Notes under the pieces: model-generated
Told to the model about the DNA's origin: nothing
Seen by the model: the letters and a program-made list of their open reading frames with translations, nothing else
The model's database searches: none
Program-made: the position numbers and the translations under genes
DNA from: Candidatus Altarchaeota archaeon
GTDB lineage: Archaea > SpSt-1190
DNA: 29,297 bases
Reading direction: 5' to 3'
Assembly: GCA_030590165.1 (NCBI GenBank)
Contig: JAUUZA010000005.1
Location: 1-29,297, forward strand
Shown here: positions 16,295 to 24,011 of the stretch, piece by piece
How the letters are laid out: the number at the start of each line of letters is the position of its first letter
Position numbering within the stretch: position 1 is the stretch's first letter

Positions 16295-17629
16295 ATGAGG
16301 AAGCCTCGTCGTAGTCTTAGTGGTGTTGCAGTGATTGCTGTGATGGCACCAAGTTTTGATTGTCCTGGTGAGTGTTTGTTCTGTTTTAGGGGTGAGGGTG
16401 CTGCCCAAAGTTATACTGGAAAAGAACCGTCTGCACGAAGAGCTTTAAGACATAATTATAATCCACATGAAATAACAAGAGTAAGACTTGAACAACTTGA
16501 ACTTAATGGGCATCCAATAGATAAATTAGATGTGATAGTAATGGGCGGGACTTTCAATTTTTACCCCAGAAAGTTTCAAGAAAATTTTGTAAAAAGAATT
16601 TATGATGCTTGTAATGGTATTGATAGTAAAACGTTAGCTGAAGCAAAAAAAGTGAATGAAACTTCCAAACATAGAATAATTGGTTTGACTTTTGAAACAA
16701 GACCAGATTGGGCGACCTTAGATGAACTTAATTGGTTACTCGAAATGGGTGCGACAAGGATTGAACTTGGGATTCAAAGTACGGACGATGAGGTATTAAA
16801 GTATAATAGACGCGGTCATGATGTTGCTGAGAGCATTCGTGCTACTAAAGATGCTCGTGACCTTGGGTTTAAAATTTGTCATCATATTATGCCTGGGCTT
16901 CCTTCTTCTAATGAAGTTAAAGATTTGGAAACTTTTGAAAGGGTGTTTAGTGAAGAATTAATGCCCGATATGCTAAAAATTTATCCAACAATAGTAGTTG
17001 TTGGTTCTGAGTTAGATGAACTTCAGAGGAAGGGGAAGTTTACGCCTTTGTCAGTGGAGGAGGCCATAAAAATTATTGCTAAGGCAAAAGAATTTGTTCC
17101 ACCGTGGATAAGGATTATGCGAATTCAAAGAGATGTTCCTGTCCAAGAGATTTCAGAGGGAGTGAAAAAAGGAAATTTAAGGGAACTCGTTTGGAAAGCA
17201 ATGGAAAAACCTTGTCAGTGTATAAGATGTAGGGAAGTGAAATTAGCAATTGATATTCAACCTGAATTGATTGAACGTAGATATATGGCTGGTGGAGCAG
17301 AAGAAGTTTTTCTAAGTTATGAAGACAAGAAAAAAAATAAAATTATAGCTCTACTTCGTTTGCGTTTATTAAAAAGATTTTTAAGACCTGAACTTGAAGG
17401 CGCTGCAATGATTAGGGAGATTCGTGTGTTTGGTCCTGAAGCAAAAATTGGGGAGAAAGGACTTTGGCAACACAAGGGATTTGGAAGAAAATTGATGAAA
17501 CGTGCTGAAAAGATAATTAGAGAAGAAGGTTATAGGAAGGTGGCGATAATTTCAGGGATAGGAGTCAGAGAATACTTCAAGAAACTTGGATATGAGCTTG
17601 AAGGGTTATACATGACGAAAACATTATAA
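16295..17629 (+). CDS. elp3: Elp3-like radical-SAM tRNA uridine acetyltransferase, N-terminally short
   Basis: Elp3 forms the cm5-type modification on wobble U34 of tRNA using a radical-SAM domain and acetyl-CoA. This 444-residue protein starts almost directly at the core (RRSLSGVAVIAVM). The iron-sulfur motif is C23-x3-C27-x2-C30 (CPGECLFC), a canonical spacing; archaeal Elp3 usually has CPHGKCIYC-like spacing. Next come QSYTGKEPSARRA, MGGTFNFYP, GLTFETRPDW and ELGIQSTDDEVL, then Cys CQCIRCRE before a GNAT domain with acetyl-CoA loop QHKGFGRKLM (from 392) and GIGVREYFKKLGYE. The usual 80-90-residue N-terminal tRNA-binding region is absent. The start is ATG at 16295, set by the TATA box about 26 nt upstream. 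Confidence 0.88.
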   Translation: MRKPRRSLSGVAVIAVMAPSFDCPGECLFCFRGEGAAQSYTGKEPSARRALRHNYNPHEITRVRLEQLELNGHPIDKLDVIVMGGTFNFYPRKFQENFVKRIYDACNGIDSKTLAEAKKVNETSKHRIIGLTFETRPDWATLDELNWLLEMGATRIELGIQSTDDEVLKYNRRGHDVAESIRATKDARDLGFKICHHIMPGLPSSNEVKDLETFERVFSEELMPDMLKIYPTIVVVGSELDELQRKGKFTPLSVEEAIKIIAKAKEFVPPWIRIMRIQRDVPVQEISEGVKKGNLRELVWKAMEKPCQCIRCREVKLAIDIQPELIERRYMAGGAEEVFLSYEDKKKNKIIALLRLRLLKRFLRPELEGAAMIREIRVFGPEAKIGEKGLWQHKGFGRKLMKRAEKIIREEGYRKVAIISGIGVREYFKKLGYELEGLYMTKTL

Positions 17630-17650
17630 TTTATTTAGTGAGTAGAAGGA

Positions 17651-17660
17651 TTTTTTAATC
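17651..17660 (+). promoter_or_regulatory. T-rich TATA-like box before the EamA gene
   Basis: TTTTTTAATC is centred about 24 nt before the GTG at 17679. The same T6 could end elp3 transcription, whose stop is 22 nt upstream. Confidence 0.35.
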
Positions 17661-17678
17661 TATTGTTTTTAGATTACT

Positions 17679-18098
17679 GTGTTGAAGATGGAATCTTGGT
17701 TAATTTATGTAATAATTGCTTTCTTTCTTTGGGGTATTGGGGGAATAATTTCAAAACTTGCGACTAGTGGTATGAGCGCAAAGGGTGTATTTGCATATCA
17801 TATTGTTGGAGTTATGTTGGCTGGTTTGATTGGTTTTTTGTTTTTTGATTTAAGATTAGAGTCAGGTAATCAAGGAATGTATTTAGGGATTCTTCTTGGA
17901 TTTTTTACAATAATTGGTGAATTATTTTATTTAATGGCAGTTAGTAAGGGAAATGTGTCGGTTGTTACGACTATAAGTGCTCTTTATCCTTTAGTAACGA
18001 TTATACTTGCTGCAACTTTTTTGAAAGAAATAATTACATTGAAACAAGGAATAGGGATGATTTTTGCAGTATTGTCTATAATTCTTCTTGCTTCGTAA
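17679..18098 (+). CDS. Half-size EamA/DMT-family membrane protein
   Basis: A 139-residue hydrophobic protein with four or five helices. It carries the EamA pattern: an N-terminal helix with WLIYVIIAFFLWGIGGIISK, then HIVGVMLAGLIGFLFF, LGILLGFFTIIGELFYLMAVSKG (cut here by my notation), the family segment SVVTTISALYPLVTIILA, and an ending TLKQGIGMIFAVLSIILL. It is one EamA repeat, like the small COG2510-type proteins, so it probably works as a dimer. The transported substrate is unknown. The start could be GTG 17679 (better TATA spacing) or ATG 17688. A T7 run (18110-18116) follows the stop. Confidence 0.75.
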   Translation: MLKMESWLIYVIIAFFLWGIGGIISKLATSGMSAKGVFAYHIVGVMLAGLIGFLFFDLRLESGNQGMYLGILLGFFTIIGELFYLMAVSKGNVSVVTTISALYPLVTIILAATFLKEIITLKQGIGMIFAVLSIILLAS

Positions 18099-18109
18099 AT
18101 TGAGAATTA

Positions 18110-18116
18110 TTTTTTT
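18110..18116 (+). terminator. T-run after the EamA gene
   Basis: T7 starts 11 nt after the stop codon and precedes the separate rpoH promoter, as expected of an archaeal T-run terminator. No clear hairpin is seen. Confidence 0.45.
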
Positions 18117-18162
18117 CTGGAAAGCGTGGATAAGTGCTTTAGGTGTCGTATCTGACCAAAAT

Positions 18163-18171
18163 CTTTTAAAT
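18163..18171 (+). promoter_or_regulatory. TATA box for rpoH-trmO
   Basis: CTTTTAAAT is centred about 24 nt before the ATG at 18192. It makes the in-frame GTG at 18174 unlikely as the start, because that codon would lie upstream of the expected transcription start. Confidence 0.5.
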
Positions 18172-18191
18172 ACGTGAAAGGATTTTGTGCT

Positions 18192-18602
18192 ATGAAGGAT
18201 ATCGTCCGTTTGCTTGATAATATTAGTTATAAGGAATTAGCCCGTATTTGTGGTGAAGAAGAATTGCCAAAAAGTGGAAAGAAAATTGTAATTATTAAAA
18301 GATTGGTTGAACATTTGCCAGAAGAAAAACTTCGTTCACATTTAATTGAATTTATGGGTATTGGAAAAAAGATTGCAGAACACAATTATGTTCCGAAACA
18401 TAGAATAATGAATGAAAAAGAAATTCAAGAATTGATTTTGAAACTTGGAATAAAACGATGGCAATTACCAAAGATTTTTGACAAAGACCCAATGTCAATG
18501 CTTATTGGGGCAAAACCTGGGGATATTATTGAATTGACTAGAAATAGTCAAACTGCAGGAGAGTCAATTTATTATCGACTTGTTATTAGAAGCGGCGTGT
18601 AA
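18192..18602 (+). CDS. rpoH: RNA polymerase subunit H (Rpo5) with N-terminal SAP-like extension
   Basis: The C-terminal half (about residues 62-135) is the conserved Rpb5/RpoH domain of archaeal RNA polymerase: HNYVPKHRIM, IKRWQLPKI, GAKPGDIIELTR and TAGESIYYRLV. Archaeal RpoH is usually only about 75-85 residues. Here about 60 extra N-terminal residues precede it, and residues 11-50 resemble a SAP DNA-binding motif (ISYKELARI, then LPKSGKKIVIIKRLVEHL with the LPxSGKK turn). It is not beside rpoB/rpoA genes, where rpoH commonly sits. The start is ATG 18192 by TATA spacing, giving 136 residues. trmO begins 2 nt after its stop. Confidence 0.9.
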   Translation: MKDIVRLLDNISYKELARICGEEELPKSGKKIVIIKRLVEHLPEEKLRSHLIEFMGIGKKIAEHNYVPKHRIMNEKEIQELILKLGIKRWQLPKIFDKDPMSMLIGAKPGDIIELTRNSQTAGESIYYRLVIRSGV

Positions 18603-18604
18603 TC

Positions 18605-19066
18605 TTGATTTCCTTCGAGCCTATAGGAAAAATTGTTTCTGAAATTGAAGACCCAAAAAAATTAGAAATAGCTTGTGAACAAGGTTTAAATTGTAAAATA
18701 AAATCGAAAATTATTTTGAATTCAGATCTTGAAAGAGGGTTGAAAGGGATTGAAAAATTTTCACACATATTTGTTATTTATTATTTACACAAAGTGGAAC
18801 ATATTGAAGTTCTTACTTCGCCTGTCCCTTCTTCTATAAAGTGTGATAAAAAAGTTGGAATTTTTGCATCAAGGGCACAATATAGACCGAATCCTATTGC
18901 TGTTCGTTTAGTAAAACTTTTGAGAATAAAAAATAACGAAATTTTTGTTGAGGGATTAGATGGAATAAATGGTAGTCCGGTTTTGGATATCAAACCATAT
19001 GTTCCTGGTTTTGACCGACCAGAAAGTTTCAAGATTGCTGATTGGTATACTTGGTTTGATGAGTAG
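18605..19066 (+). CDS. trmO: tRNA (adenine37-N6)-methyltransferase TrmO family
   Basis: TrmO (TsaA/YaeB, UPF0066) methylates N6 of t6A37 in tRNA with S-adenosylmethionine. The 153-residue beta-barrel protein shows FEPIGKI at the start, LERGLKGIEKFSHIFVIYYL, the signature GIFASRAQYRPNPIAV (85-100, with RPNP at 94-97), and GSPVLDIKPYVP (123-134). The length suits an archaeal TrmO without the extra C-terminal domain. The start is TTG, 2 nt after rpoH; no closer ATG or GTG preserves the conserved FEPIG segment, so co-translation with rpoH is likely. Confidence 0.88.
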   Translation: MISFEPIGKIVSEIEDPKKLEIACEQGLNCKIKSKIILNSDLERGLKGIEKFSHIFVIYYLHKVEHIEVLTSPVPSSIKCDKKVGIFASRAQYRPNPIAVRLVKLLRIKNNEIFVEGLDGINGSPVLDIKPYVPGFDRPESFKIADWYTWFDE

Positions 19067-19107
19067 TATTTCTAATTTTGAATTAATTATGAATATTTAG
19101 CTGTTTG

Positions 19108-19117
19108 ATATATAAAT
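19108..19117 (+). promoter_or_regulatory. TATA box for the histidine phosphatase gene
   Basis: ATATATAAAT is centred about 27 nt before the ATG at 19140, with no Shine-Dalgarno in between, indicating a leaderless message. Confidence 0.5.
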
Positions 19118-19139
19118 TAAAAATGTCTTGAATTATTAA

Positions 19140-19721
19140 ATGAAATTAATAATTACGAGACATGGGGAAACAATAGAAAATCAAAATAAGATATGTCAAG
19201 GTCAAACAGGTGGAAACTTGTCAGAAGAAGGCATTGAACAGATAAAAAAATTAGGAAAACGATTGAAAAATGAAGCTATTGACATTATTTATTCAAGTGA
19301 TTTAAAACGAACTATTGATACTACTTGTGAAATTTTAAAACATCAACCGGAAATTGAGGTAGTTTATGATAAAAGATTACGTGAAAGGTATTTAGGAAAA
19401 TTACAAGGTTGCAAATTTCCAAATAGTTGGGATTGGGCTAATCTTCCAAAATATGTTGAATCTGATGAAAAAATGTGTTTTAGGGCAAAAGAAATTTTTA
19501 AGGAAATTCATCAAAAGAATAAAAACAAGACAGTTCTAATTGTTGCTCATGGTGGTTTGAATATGGCATTGTTTTCTGTAATATTCAATAAAGGTTTCAC
19601 TTCACTTTTAGAATTTAATGAAAGTAAGAATGCGTCAGTTTCCATTTTTGAGCTAAAAAATGATGAAGTTCCAATAATCCACTTATTAAATTGTGTGAAA
19701 CATCTAGATTCTGGATTTTAA
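19140..19721 (+). CDS. Histidine phosphatase (phosphoglycerate mutase-like)
   Basis: A 193-residue protein of the histidine phosphatase superfamily, branch 1. The catalytic RHGET is at 7-11 (phosphohistidine acceptor His8), the second Arg segment is IYSSDLKRTIDTT, the acid/base region is RLRERYLGKLQG, and the second catalytic His lies in VAHGGLNM. The size fits CobC- or GpmB-like small phosphatases rather than full cofactor-dependent phosphoglycerate mutase, so the substrate cannot be given. It is a single-gene unit, convergent with the 5S rRNA gene. Confidence 0.85.
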   Translation: MKLIITRHGETIENQNKICQGQTGGNLSEEGIEQIKKLGKRLKNEAIDIIYSSDLKRTIDTTCEILKHQPEIEVVYDKRLRERYLGKLQGCKFPNSWDWANLPKYVESDEKMCFRAKEIFKEIHQKNKNKTVLIVAHGGLNMALFSVIFNKGFTSLLEFNESKNASVSIFELKNDEVPIIHLLNCVKHLDSGF

Positions 19722-19736
19722 CTTAGAAGAAAAAGA
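19722..19736 (-). terminator. T-rich 3' tail after 5S rRNA
   Basis: Read on the minus strand, directly after the 5S helix I, the sequence is TCTTTTTCTTCTAAG, a T-rich stretch expected to end transcription. Confidence 0.45.
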
Positions 19737-19857
<121 letters not shown>

Positions 19858-19876
19858 ATGTAGATATGTAAATGCT

Positions 19877-19885
19877 CTTTAAAAT
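19877..19885 (-). promoter_or_regulatory. TATA box for 5S rRNA
   Basis: Minus-strand ATTTTAAAG is centred about 24 nt upstream of the 5S start, so the rRNA gene has its own promoter rather than depending on read-through from ppa. Confidence 0.5.
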
Positions 19886-19895
19886 CTTTTTCATT

Positions 19896-19903
19896 AAAAA
19901 AAA
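19896..19903 (-). terminator. T-run after ppa
   Basis: Minus-strand T8 begins 3 nt after the ppa stop codon, before the 5S promoter, and is a likely archaeal terminator. Confidence 0.5.
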
Positions 19904-19906
19904 GGT

Positions 19907-20419
19907 TTATTGGATAGATTTAGTCACATATTTCTCTGCTTCATCTCTACCTTTCCAATCTTTTAGTTTTACCCATTTTCCCGGTTCAAGATCTTTATAA
20001 TGTTCAAAGAAGTGTTTAACTTTATCAAGAGTAATTTGAGGTAAATCGTTGATTTCTTTAATTTCTTCAAAACTTTTATCTAATTTACTAATTGGAACTG
20101 CTAAAACTTTTTCATCCATTCCTGCTTCATCTTCCATAACAAGCATTCCAATTGGTCTGCAACGAATAACACTTCCTGGAATGACTGGTTGAGCACTTAC
20201 GACGAGTACATCAACAGGGTCTCCATCTTGAGCAAGAGTTCCTGGAATGAATCCATAATTGAAAGGATAATACATTGATGTGAAAAGAAAACGGTCGACA
20301 AAAATTGCTCCACTTTCTTTTTCAATTTCATATTTTATTGAGCTATTTGCAGGGATTTCTACCACAACAAAAAGGTCTTTTGGAACATTTTTACCGGGAG
20401 ATATTTTTTTGATATCCAT
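19907..20419 (-). CDS. ppa: Inorganic pyrophosphatase, family I
   Basis: Hydrolyses pyrophosphate to phosphate and so drives tRNA charging and nucleic-acid synthesis. The 170-residue protein has the family I layout: [31 protein letters not shown], the metal-binding signature [29 protein letters not shown], and a C-terminal [16 protein letters not shown] helix. The length is typical. The start is ATG at 20419, with minus-strand ACTTAAAG (20439-20446) about 23 nt upstream. It is followed by a T8 run and the 5S gene. Confidence 0.96.
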   Translation of the reverse strand: MDIKKISPGKNVPKDLFVVVEIPANSSIKYEIEKESGAIFVDRFLFTSMYYPFNYGFIPGTLAQDGDPVDVLVVSAQPVIPGSVIRCRPIGMLVMEDEAGMDEKVLAVPISKLDKSFEEIKEINDLPQITLDKVKHFFEHYKDLEPGKWVKLKDWKGRDEAEKYVTKSIQ

Positions 20420-20495
20420 GCTCTTACAATATATAGGTCTTTAAGTATGTTTTTTTCTCCAATAAATAATAAATATAGTGAGGTGGATGTATTAA
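20420..20495. promoter_or_regulatory. Divergent promoters, ppa and korAB
   Basis: Minus-strand ACTTAAAG (20439-20446) serves ppa. On the plus strand, TAATAAATATA (20466-20476) is about 25 nt before the korA GTG. GAGGTG at 20480-20485 could act as a Shine-Dalgarno if transcription starts further upstream, so korA may be leaderless or leadered. Confidence 0.45.
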
Positions 20496-22121
20496 GTGGA
20501 ATTTCAGATAACTATAGCCGGTGAAGCCGGTCAGGGAATAGCTAAATCTGCGGAGATTGTATCTAAAGACTTTGTTTCACGTGGTTTTTATGTCTTTAAT
20601 TATCGTGATTATGGTTCGTTAATTAGGGGTGGAGAAAATTTTAATGTCTTAAGAATTAGTGATGAACCTGTATACAGTAACGATTGGACTAATGATTTTG
20701 CGATTCTTTTTGGGAAGTTTTCGTCACATCATTTGAATAAAATGAAACAAAATGGGATATCAATTGGAACTCTTGAAGGGGTTCAAGCTAAAATGAATCC
20801 GAGTTTAATTATTAAGGAAATTGGGGCAAATAAAATTGTTGAGAACGCAGTTTTACTTGGGGCTCTTTACAAGGCAATGGGACAACCAATTGAAGCTTTA
20901 ATTAAACAAATGGAAACTTATGGTAAACACACAAAAGTGAATCAAATTGCGGCGCAAAAAGGTTATGATACATATAATGGAGAAGTGAATGAAATAAGAT
21001 TCAATGTGCGAAAAGGAAATAGATATTATGTTAGTGGGAGTAATGCAATTTCACAAGGTGCGATTGCTTCAGGAATGGATTTGTATATAGCGTATCCAAT
21101 GACTCCAGCTACTCCTGTTCTTCATATTTTAGCAAGAGTGAAAGATGATGTTAGAGCAATTCAATTAGAAAATGAAATTGGTGTAATTAGTGCGGGACTT
21201 GGTGCAAGTTTTGCAGGAGCTAATGTTATGGTTGGAACTAGTGGTGGTGGGTTTGCTTTAATGAATGAGGCCTTGAGTCTTCAAGGAATTTCAGAAATTC
21301 CAATTGTTACATATATGTGTATGAGACCGGGTCCTGCTACGGGAATACCAACATATACTGGACAAGGAGACATGCAATTTGTGTTAAACAGCGGTCACGG
21401 TGAATATTCAAAAGTTGTTATTGCCCCAGGAGATCCTAAGGAAGCATTTGAACGAACGGCTGAAGCATTTTATTTAGCTAATAAATATAGGGTGTTAAGT
21501 GTTTTATTAACTGATAAGCATTTAGCTGAAAGTGATTATACTTTTGATTCGTCCCCAACTTTTAGGGTGAAACCAACAAGAAATTTAGTGAATCAAAGTA
21601 AGGATTATCTGAGTTATAAAATAACGGAAGATGGTAATTCCCCAAGAGCGGTTCCCGGAAAAGGAATAGCACGCGCAACAAGTTATGAACATGATGAAAT
21701 GGGTTATACTGTTGAAGAAAGTGAAAAGATTAAGATTATGGTTGAAAAAAGATTAAGAAAAGCAAAAACACTTGAAGATGCAGTCAAAAAACTTGAACCA
21801 ATTACTGTTTATGGAAAGGGTAAACGACTTGTAATTAGTTGGGGTTCAACTAAGGGTGCAATTGTTGATGCAATTAAGCTTCTTGAAGATACAAGATTTT
21901 TACAAATTTCATACCTTAAACCTTTCCCGAGTGAAGAAGTTAAAAAAGAAATTGAGGAAAGTTTGGATGTAGCAATTATTGAAAATTCAGCAACAGGTCA
22001 AATAGCTGCATTAATTAGGGAAAATACAGGACTCGAAATAAAAAAGAAAATTCTCAAATATGATGGGCGTCCATTTGGATATTTAGAATTAGCAGACAAA
22101 ATTAAGGAGATGTTTAAATGA
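20496..22121 (+). CDS. korA: 2-oxoacid:ferredoxin oxidoreductase, fused gamma-alpha subunit
   Basis: One half of an enzyme that oxidatively decarboxylates a 2-oxoacid to an acyl-CoA and reduces ferredoxin (or runs in reverse). The 541 residues hold an N-terminal gamma domain of about 175 residues (ITIAGEAGQGIAKSAEIVSK, FNYRDYGSLIRGGENFNVLR), then the alpha pyrimidine-binding domain (ISQGAIASGMDLYIAYPMTP, QLENEIGVISAGLGASFAGA, TSGGGFALMNEALSLQGISE, RPGPATGIPTYTGQGD) and a C-terminal domain (VISWGSTKGAIVDAIKLL). This gamma-alpha fusion is typical of the two-subunit 2-oxoglutarate-type (Kor/Oor) enzymes, but pyruvate or other 2-oxoacids cannot be excluded. The start is GTG. The stop overlaps korB by 4 nt (ATGA). 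Confidence 0.92.
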   Translation: MEFQITIAGEAGQGIAKSAEIVSKDFVSRGFYVFNYRDYGSLIRGGENFNVLRISDEPVYSNDWTNDFAILFGKFSSHHLNKMKQNGISIGTLEGVQAKMNPSLIIKEIGANKIVENAVLLGALYKAMGQPIEALIKQMETYGKHTKVNQIAAQKGYDTYNGEVNEIRFNVRKGNRYYVSGSNAISQGAIASGMDLYIAYPMTPATPVLHILARVKDDVRAIQLENEIGVISAGLGASFAGANVMVGTSGGGFALMNEALSLQGISEIPIVTYMCMRPGPATGIPTYTGQGDMQFVLNSGHGEYSKVVIAPGDPKEAFERTAEAFYLANKYRVLSVLLTDKHLAESDYTFDSSPTFRVKPTRNLVNQSKDYLSYKITEDGNSPRAVPGKGIARATSYEHDEMGYTVEESEKIKIMVEKRLRKAKTLEDAVKKLEPITVYGKGKRLVISWGSTKGAIVDAIKLLEDTRFLQISYLKPFPSEEVKKEIEESLDVAIIENSATGQIAALIRENTGLEIKKKILKYDGRPFGYLELADKIKEMFK

Positions 22122-22972
22122 TAAATTTGAATACGTCAGAACAAAATACATGGTGTCCCGGATGTCATAACTTCGTTATATTAAGTTGTGCAAAAAAAGC
22201 AGTAAGTGAATTAATTAATGAGGGTCACGCTAAACATGAAGATTTTGTTACTGTTACTGGAATTGGTTGTCATGCAAAATTGTATGATTATATAAACACA
22301 AGTGGATTTTATGGACTTCATGGAAGAGCCATTCCTACTGCAAATGGAATAACTTTGGGGAATCCAAAACTTAAAGTAATGACCTTTGCTGGTGATGGAG
22401 ATGTATATGCCGAAGGAATAAGTCATTTTATAAATGCTGCAAGGGTAAATCCAAATTATGCTTTGTTTGTGAATAATAACAAAATTTTTGCACTTACTAC
22501 TGGACAAGTTACCCCAACATCTGAAAAAGGTTTTCCTGGAAGAAGTACTCCTAAAGGAAACCCATTCACTCCAATGAATCCTGTTTCACTTGCACTTGAA
22601 GCTGGAGCAAGTTTTGTTGCAAGAGAGTATTCACTTGATGTGAAAAATTTGACAGAAACTATGAAAGCTGCAATAAAACATAAGGGGTTTGCATATGTAG
22701 ATATTATTCAACCGTGTATTACTTTTCACAATTTTACTGAATATGTAAAAGATAAAATGTATAGATTAAATGGACCTTTTGAATACAAAAAAGCGATGGA
22801 AAAAGCTAAAGAATGGGATTATTCAGATAGTGCAGATGCCAAGATTCCTGTTGGAATTTTTTATGAAGAAGAAAGACCGACATTGAGCGATTTATTTGAT
22901 AATAAAAATTGGAGTGAGGCTTATCCTGAAAGAAAAATAAATTCCGCGCTTTGGGAGCGTTTTAAAGTCTAA
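22118..22972 (+). CDS. korB: 2-oxoacid:ferredoxin oxidoreductase, beta subunit (TPP-binding)
   Basis: The thiamine-pyrophosphate and iron-sulfur subunit that partners korA. The 284-residue protein has the [4Fe-4S] ligand segments WCPGC (near residue 12) and GIGC, a further candidate Cys in IIQPC, HGRAIPTANGITLGNP, and the TPP/Mg motif GDGDVYAEG followed by NPNYALFVNNN. No separate delta (ferredoxin-like) subunit gene follows, so electrons should pass from this cluster directly to free ferredoxin. It is translationally coupled to korA (ATGA overlap). Strong T-runs follow the stop. Confidence 0.93.
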   Translation: MINLNTSEQNTWCPGCHNFVILSCAKKAVSELINEGHAKHEDFVTVTGIGCHAKLYDYINTSGFYGLHGRAIPTANGITLGNPKLKVMTFAGDGDVYAEGISHFINAARVNPNYALFVNNNKIFALTTGQVTPTSEKGFPGRSTPKGNPFTPMNPVSLALEAGASFVAREYSLDVKNLTETMKAAIKHKGFAYVDIIQPCITFHNFTEYVKDKMYRLNGPFEYKKAMEKAKEWDYSDSADAKIPVGIFYEEERPTLSDLFDNKNWSEAYPERKINSALWERFKV

Positions 22973-23009
22973 AATAGAGTTTATTTGTTAATTCTACCTT
23001 CTTCCTATT

Positions 23010-23037
23010 CTTTTTTTAGTTTTTTCTATCTTTTTTT
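23010..23037 (+). terminator. Multiple T-runs after korB
   Basis: Three close T-runs (T7 at 23011-23017, T6 at 23020-23025 and T7 at 23031-23037) lie 38-65 nt after the korB stop. Serial T-runs without a hairpin are a typical archaeal termination zone. Confidence 0.6.
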
Positions 23038-23056
23038 CATTTCTTTTTAATTTAGA

Positions 23057-23070
23057 GAAACCTTTTTATG
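23057..23070 (+). promoter_or_regulatory. BRE/TATA element for the RimK-like cassette
   Basis: GAAA (23057-23060) followed by CTTTTTATG (23062-23070) resembles an archaeal BRE plus TATA box. Its centre is about 19 nt before the ATG at 23085 but about 25 nt before the in-frame GTG at 23091, which may be the real leaderless start. Confidence 0.5.
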
Positions 23071-23084
23071 TCGATAATTTTGGA

Positions 23085-24011
23085 ATGAAGGTGGTGTCTA
23101 GGGCAAGAGTTGCGATTGTTGGTCCTGCTGAATTTAAAGATAAAATTATGCCGGCGTTTTTCAAGAAGTTTTCAACAGTAATGTATTTTCCGTCTGAAAG
23201 TGTGAAGCTTAGTGTTGGAAAAAAAACAACAGCAATTGCAGGTAATTTAGATATTGGGACTTTTCACTACGTTTTATTATTACCAAAACAATCCAAGAAA
23301 GAATTTTATTGTACTCTTTCGGCAATTTTATCAAAACGAACAAAAGTTTCTGCACCAAAAGATACTCTTCTTTATTTTTGGAATCGTCCTGCAATGTTAA
23401 GGCGAATTTCAAGTGCCGGAGTTCCTATTGAAAGGTCGGCTTCAATTTCTCAAGATGTTGCTTTTAATTTTATTAAAGATAATTTCAAATTTCCAATTGT
23501 TCTAACGACACCTAAAGGAAAAGAAATAAGAGTTAATAAAGAAGAAACACTTAAAGATGTTCTTTCACTTTTTTCTGCAGGTCACACAGTTTCCATTAGA
23601 AAACCAATGAAGAATGCAGAAGAATATGTAACATTTGTTAGTGAGAAAGAAACAGTTGGATTCAAAGTAGTGAATGATAAAAAACTTCCAGTTAAAGTGG
23701 GTTCAGATATTTCTTCATTAGCACAAAAAGTTAGAAGGAAATTTAATCTTGATTTTTGTTCTATTAAGTTTATTAAGAAAGGAAAGAAAATTTGTGTGAG
23801 AGACATTAAACTTGTTCCTGATTTTGAGGCTTTTTTTAATGTTTCAGGAAAAGATGTTGCGACAGTAATGGCAAATGAAATTATTCATAAAATTACTGTT
23901 CCTGATATTTCTGAACTATTTGAAAAGACAATAACTGGAATTGGAAAGATTATTGATAAAGCAGCGAGGTGGGTAAGTAATGAAATTAGCAATCTTAGGG
24001 CCTTTAAGTAG
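23085..24011 (+). CDS. ATP-grasp pseudoenzyme, degenerate paralogue of the next gene
   Basis: This 308-residue protein lines up by eye with the RimK-like protein encoded next to it: RPAMLRRISSAGVPIERSAS against NKFLTLVRLAEKGIPVPETH, FKFPIVLTTPKGKEIRV against MTYPLVLKLLYGSKGVG, and NLDFCSIKFIKKGKKICVRD against GTQICGVDIMSSPDGPVIIE. Key catalytic positions are changed. The ATP-binding Lys is Thr141, the Gly-rich loop is lost, and the three metal ligands Asp, Glu and Asn correspond to Lys228, Arg239 and Ile241. It is therefore probably inactive as a ligase and may bind substrate or regulate its partner. The start is ATG 23085 or GTG 23091 (see promoter). It overlaps the next gene by 32 nt. The C-terminal tail (about 270-308) has no counterpart. 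Confidence 0.75.
   Translation: MKVVSRARVAIVGPAEFKDKIMPAFFKKFSTVMYFPSESVKLSVGKKTTAIAGNLDIGTFHYVLLLPKQSKKEFYCTLSAILSKRTKVSAPKDTLLYFWNRPAMLRRISSAGVPIERSASISQDVAFNFIKDNFKFPIVLTTPKGKEIRVNKEETLKDVLSLFSAGHTVSIRKPMKNAEEYVTFVSEKETVGFKVVNDKKLPVKVGSDISSLAQKVRRKFNLDFCSIKFIKKGKKICVRDIKLVPDFEAFFNVSGKDVATVMANEIIHKITVPDISELFEKTITGIGKIIDKAARWVSNEISNLRAFK
23966..23972 (+). promoter_or_regulatory. Shine-Dalgarno for the RimK-like gene
   Basis: GAGGTGG, matching the archaeal 16S anti-Shine-Dalgarno, lies 7 nt before the ATG at 23980, inside the preceding gene. It fixes the start of this internal operon gene and contrasts with the leaderless first genes. Confidence 0.65.

Noticed and set aside
18099-18191. Small RNA or tRNA between the EamA gene and rpoH
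   Set aside because: No cloverleaf, T-loop or C/D boxes can be formed. The stretch is explained by a T-run terminator and the rpoH TATA box.
22973-23084. Hidden small gene or RNA between korB and the RimK cassette
   Set aside because: The 112 bp are almost pure pyrimidine T-runs plus a promoter. No open frame of useful length or RNA fold is seen.
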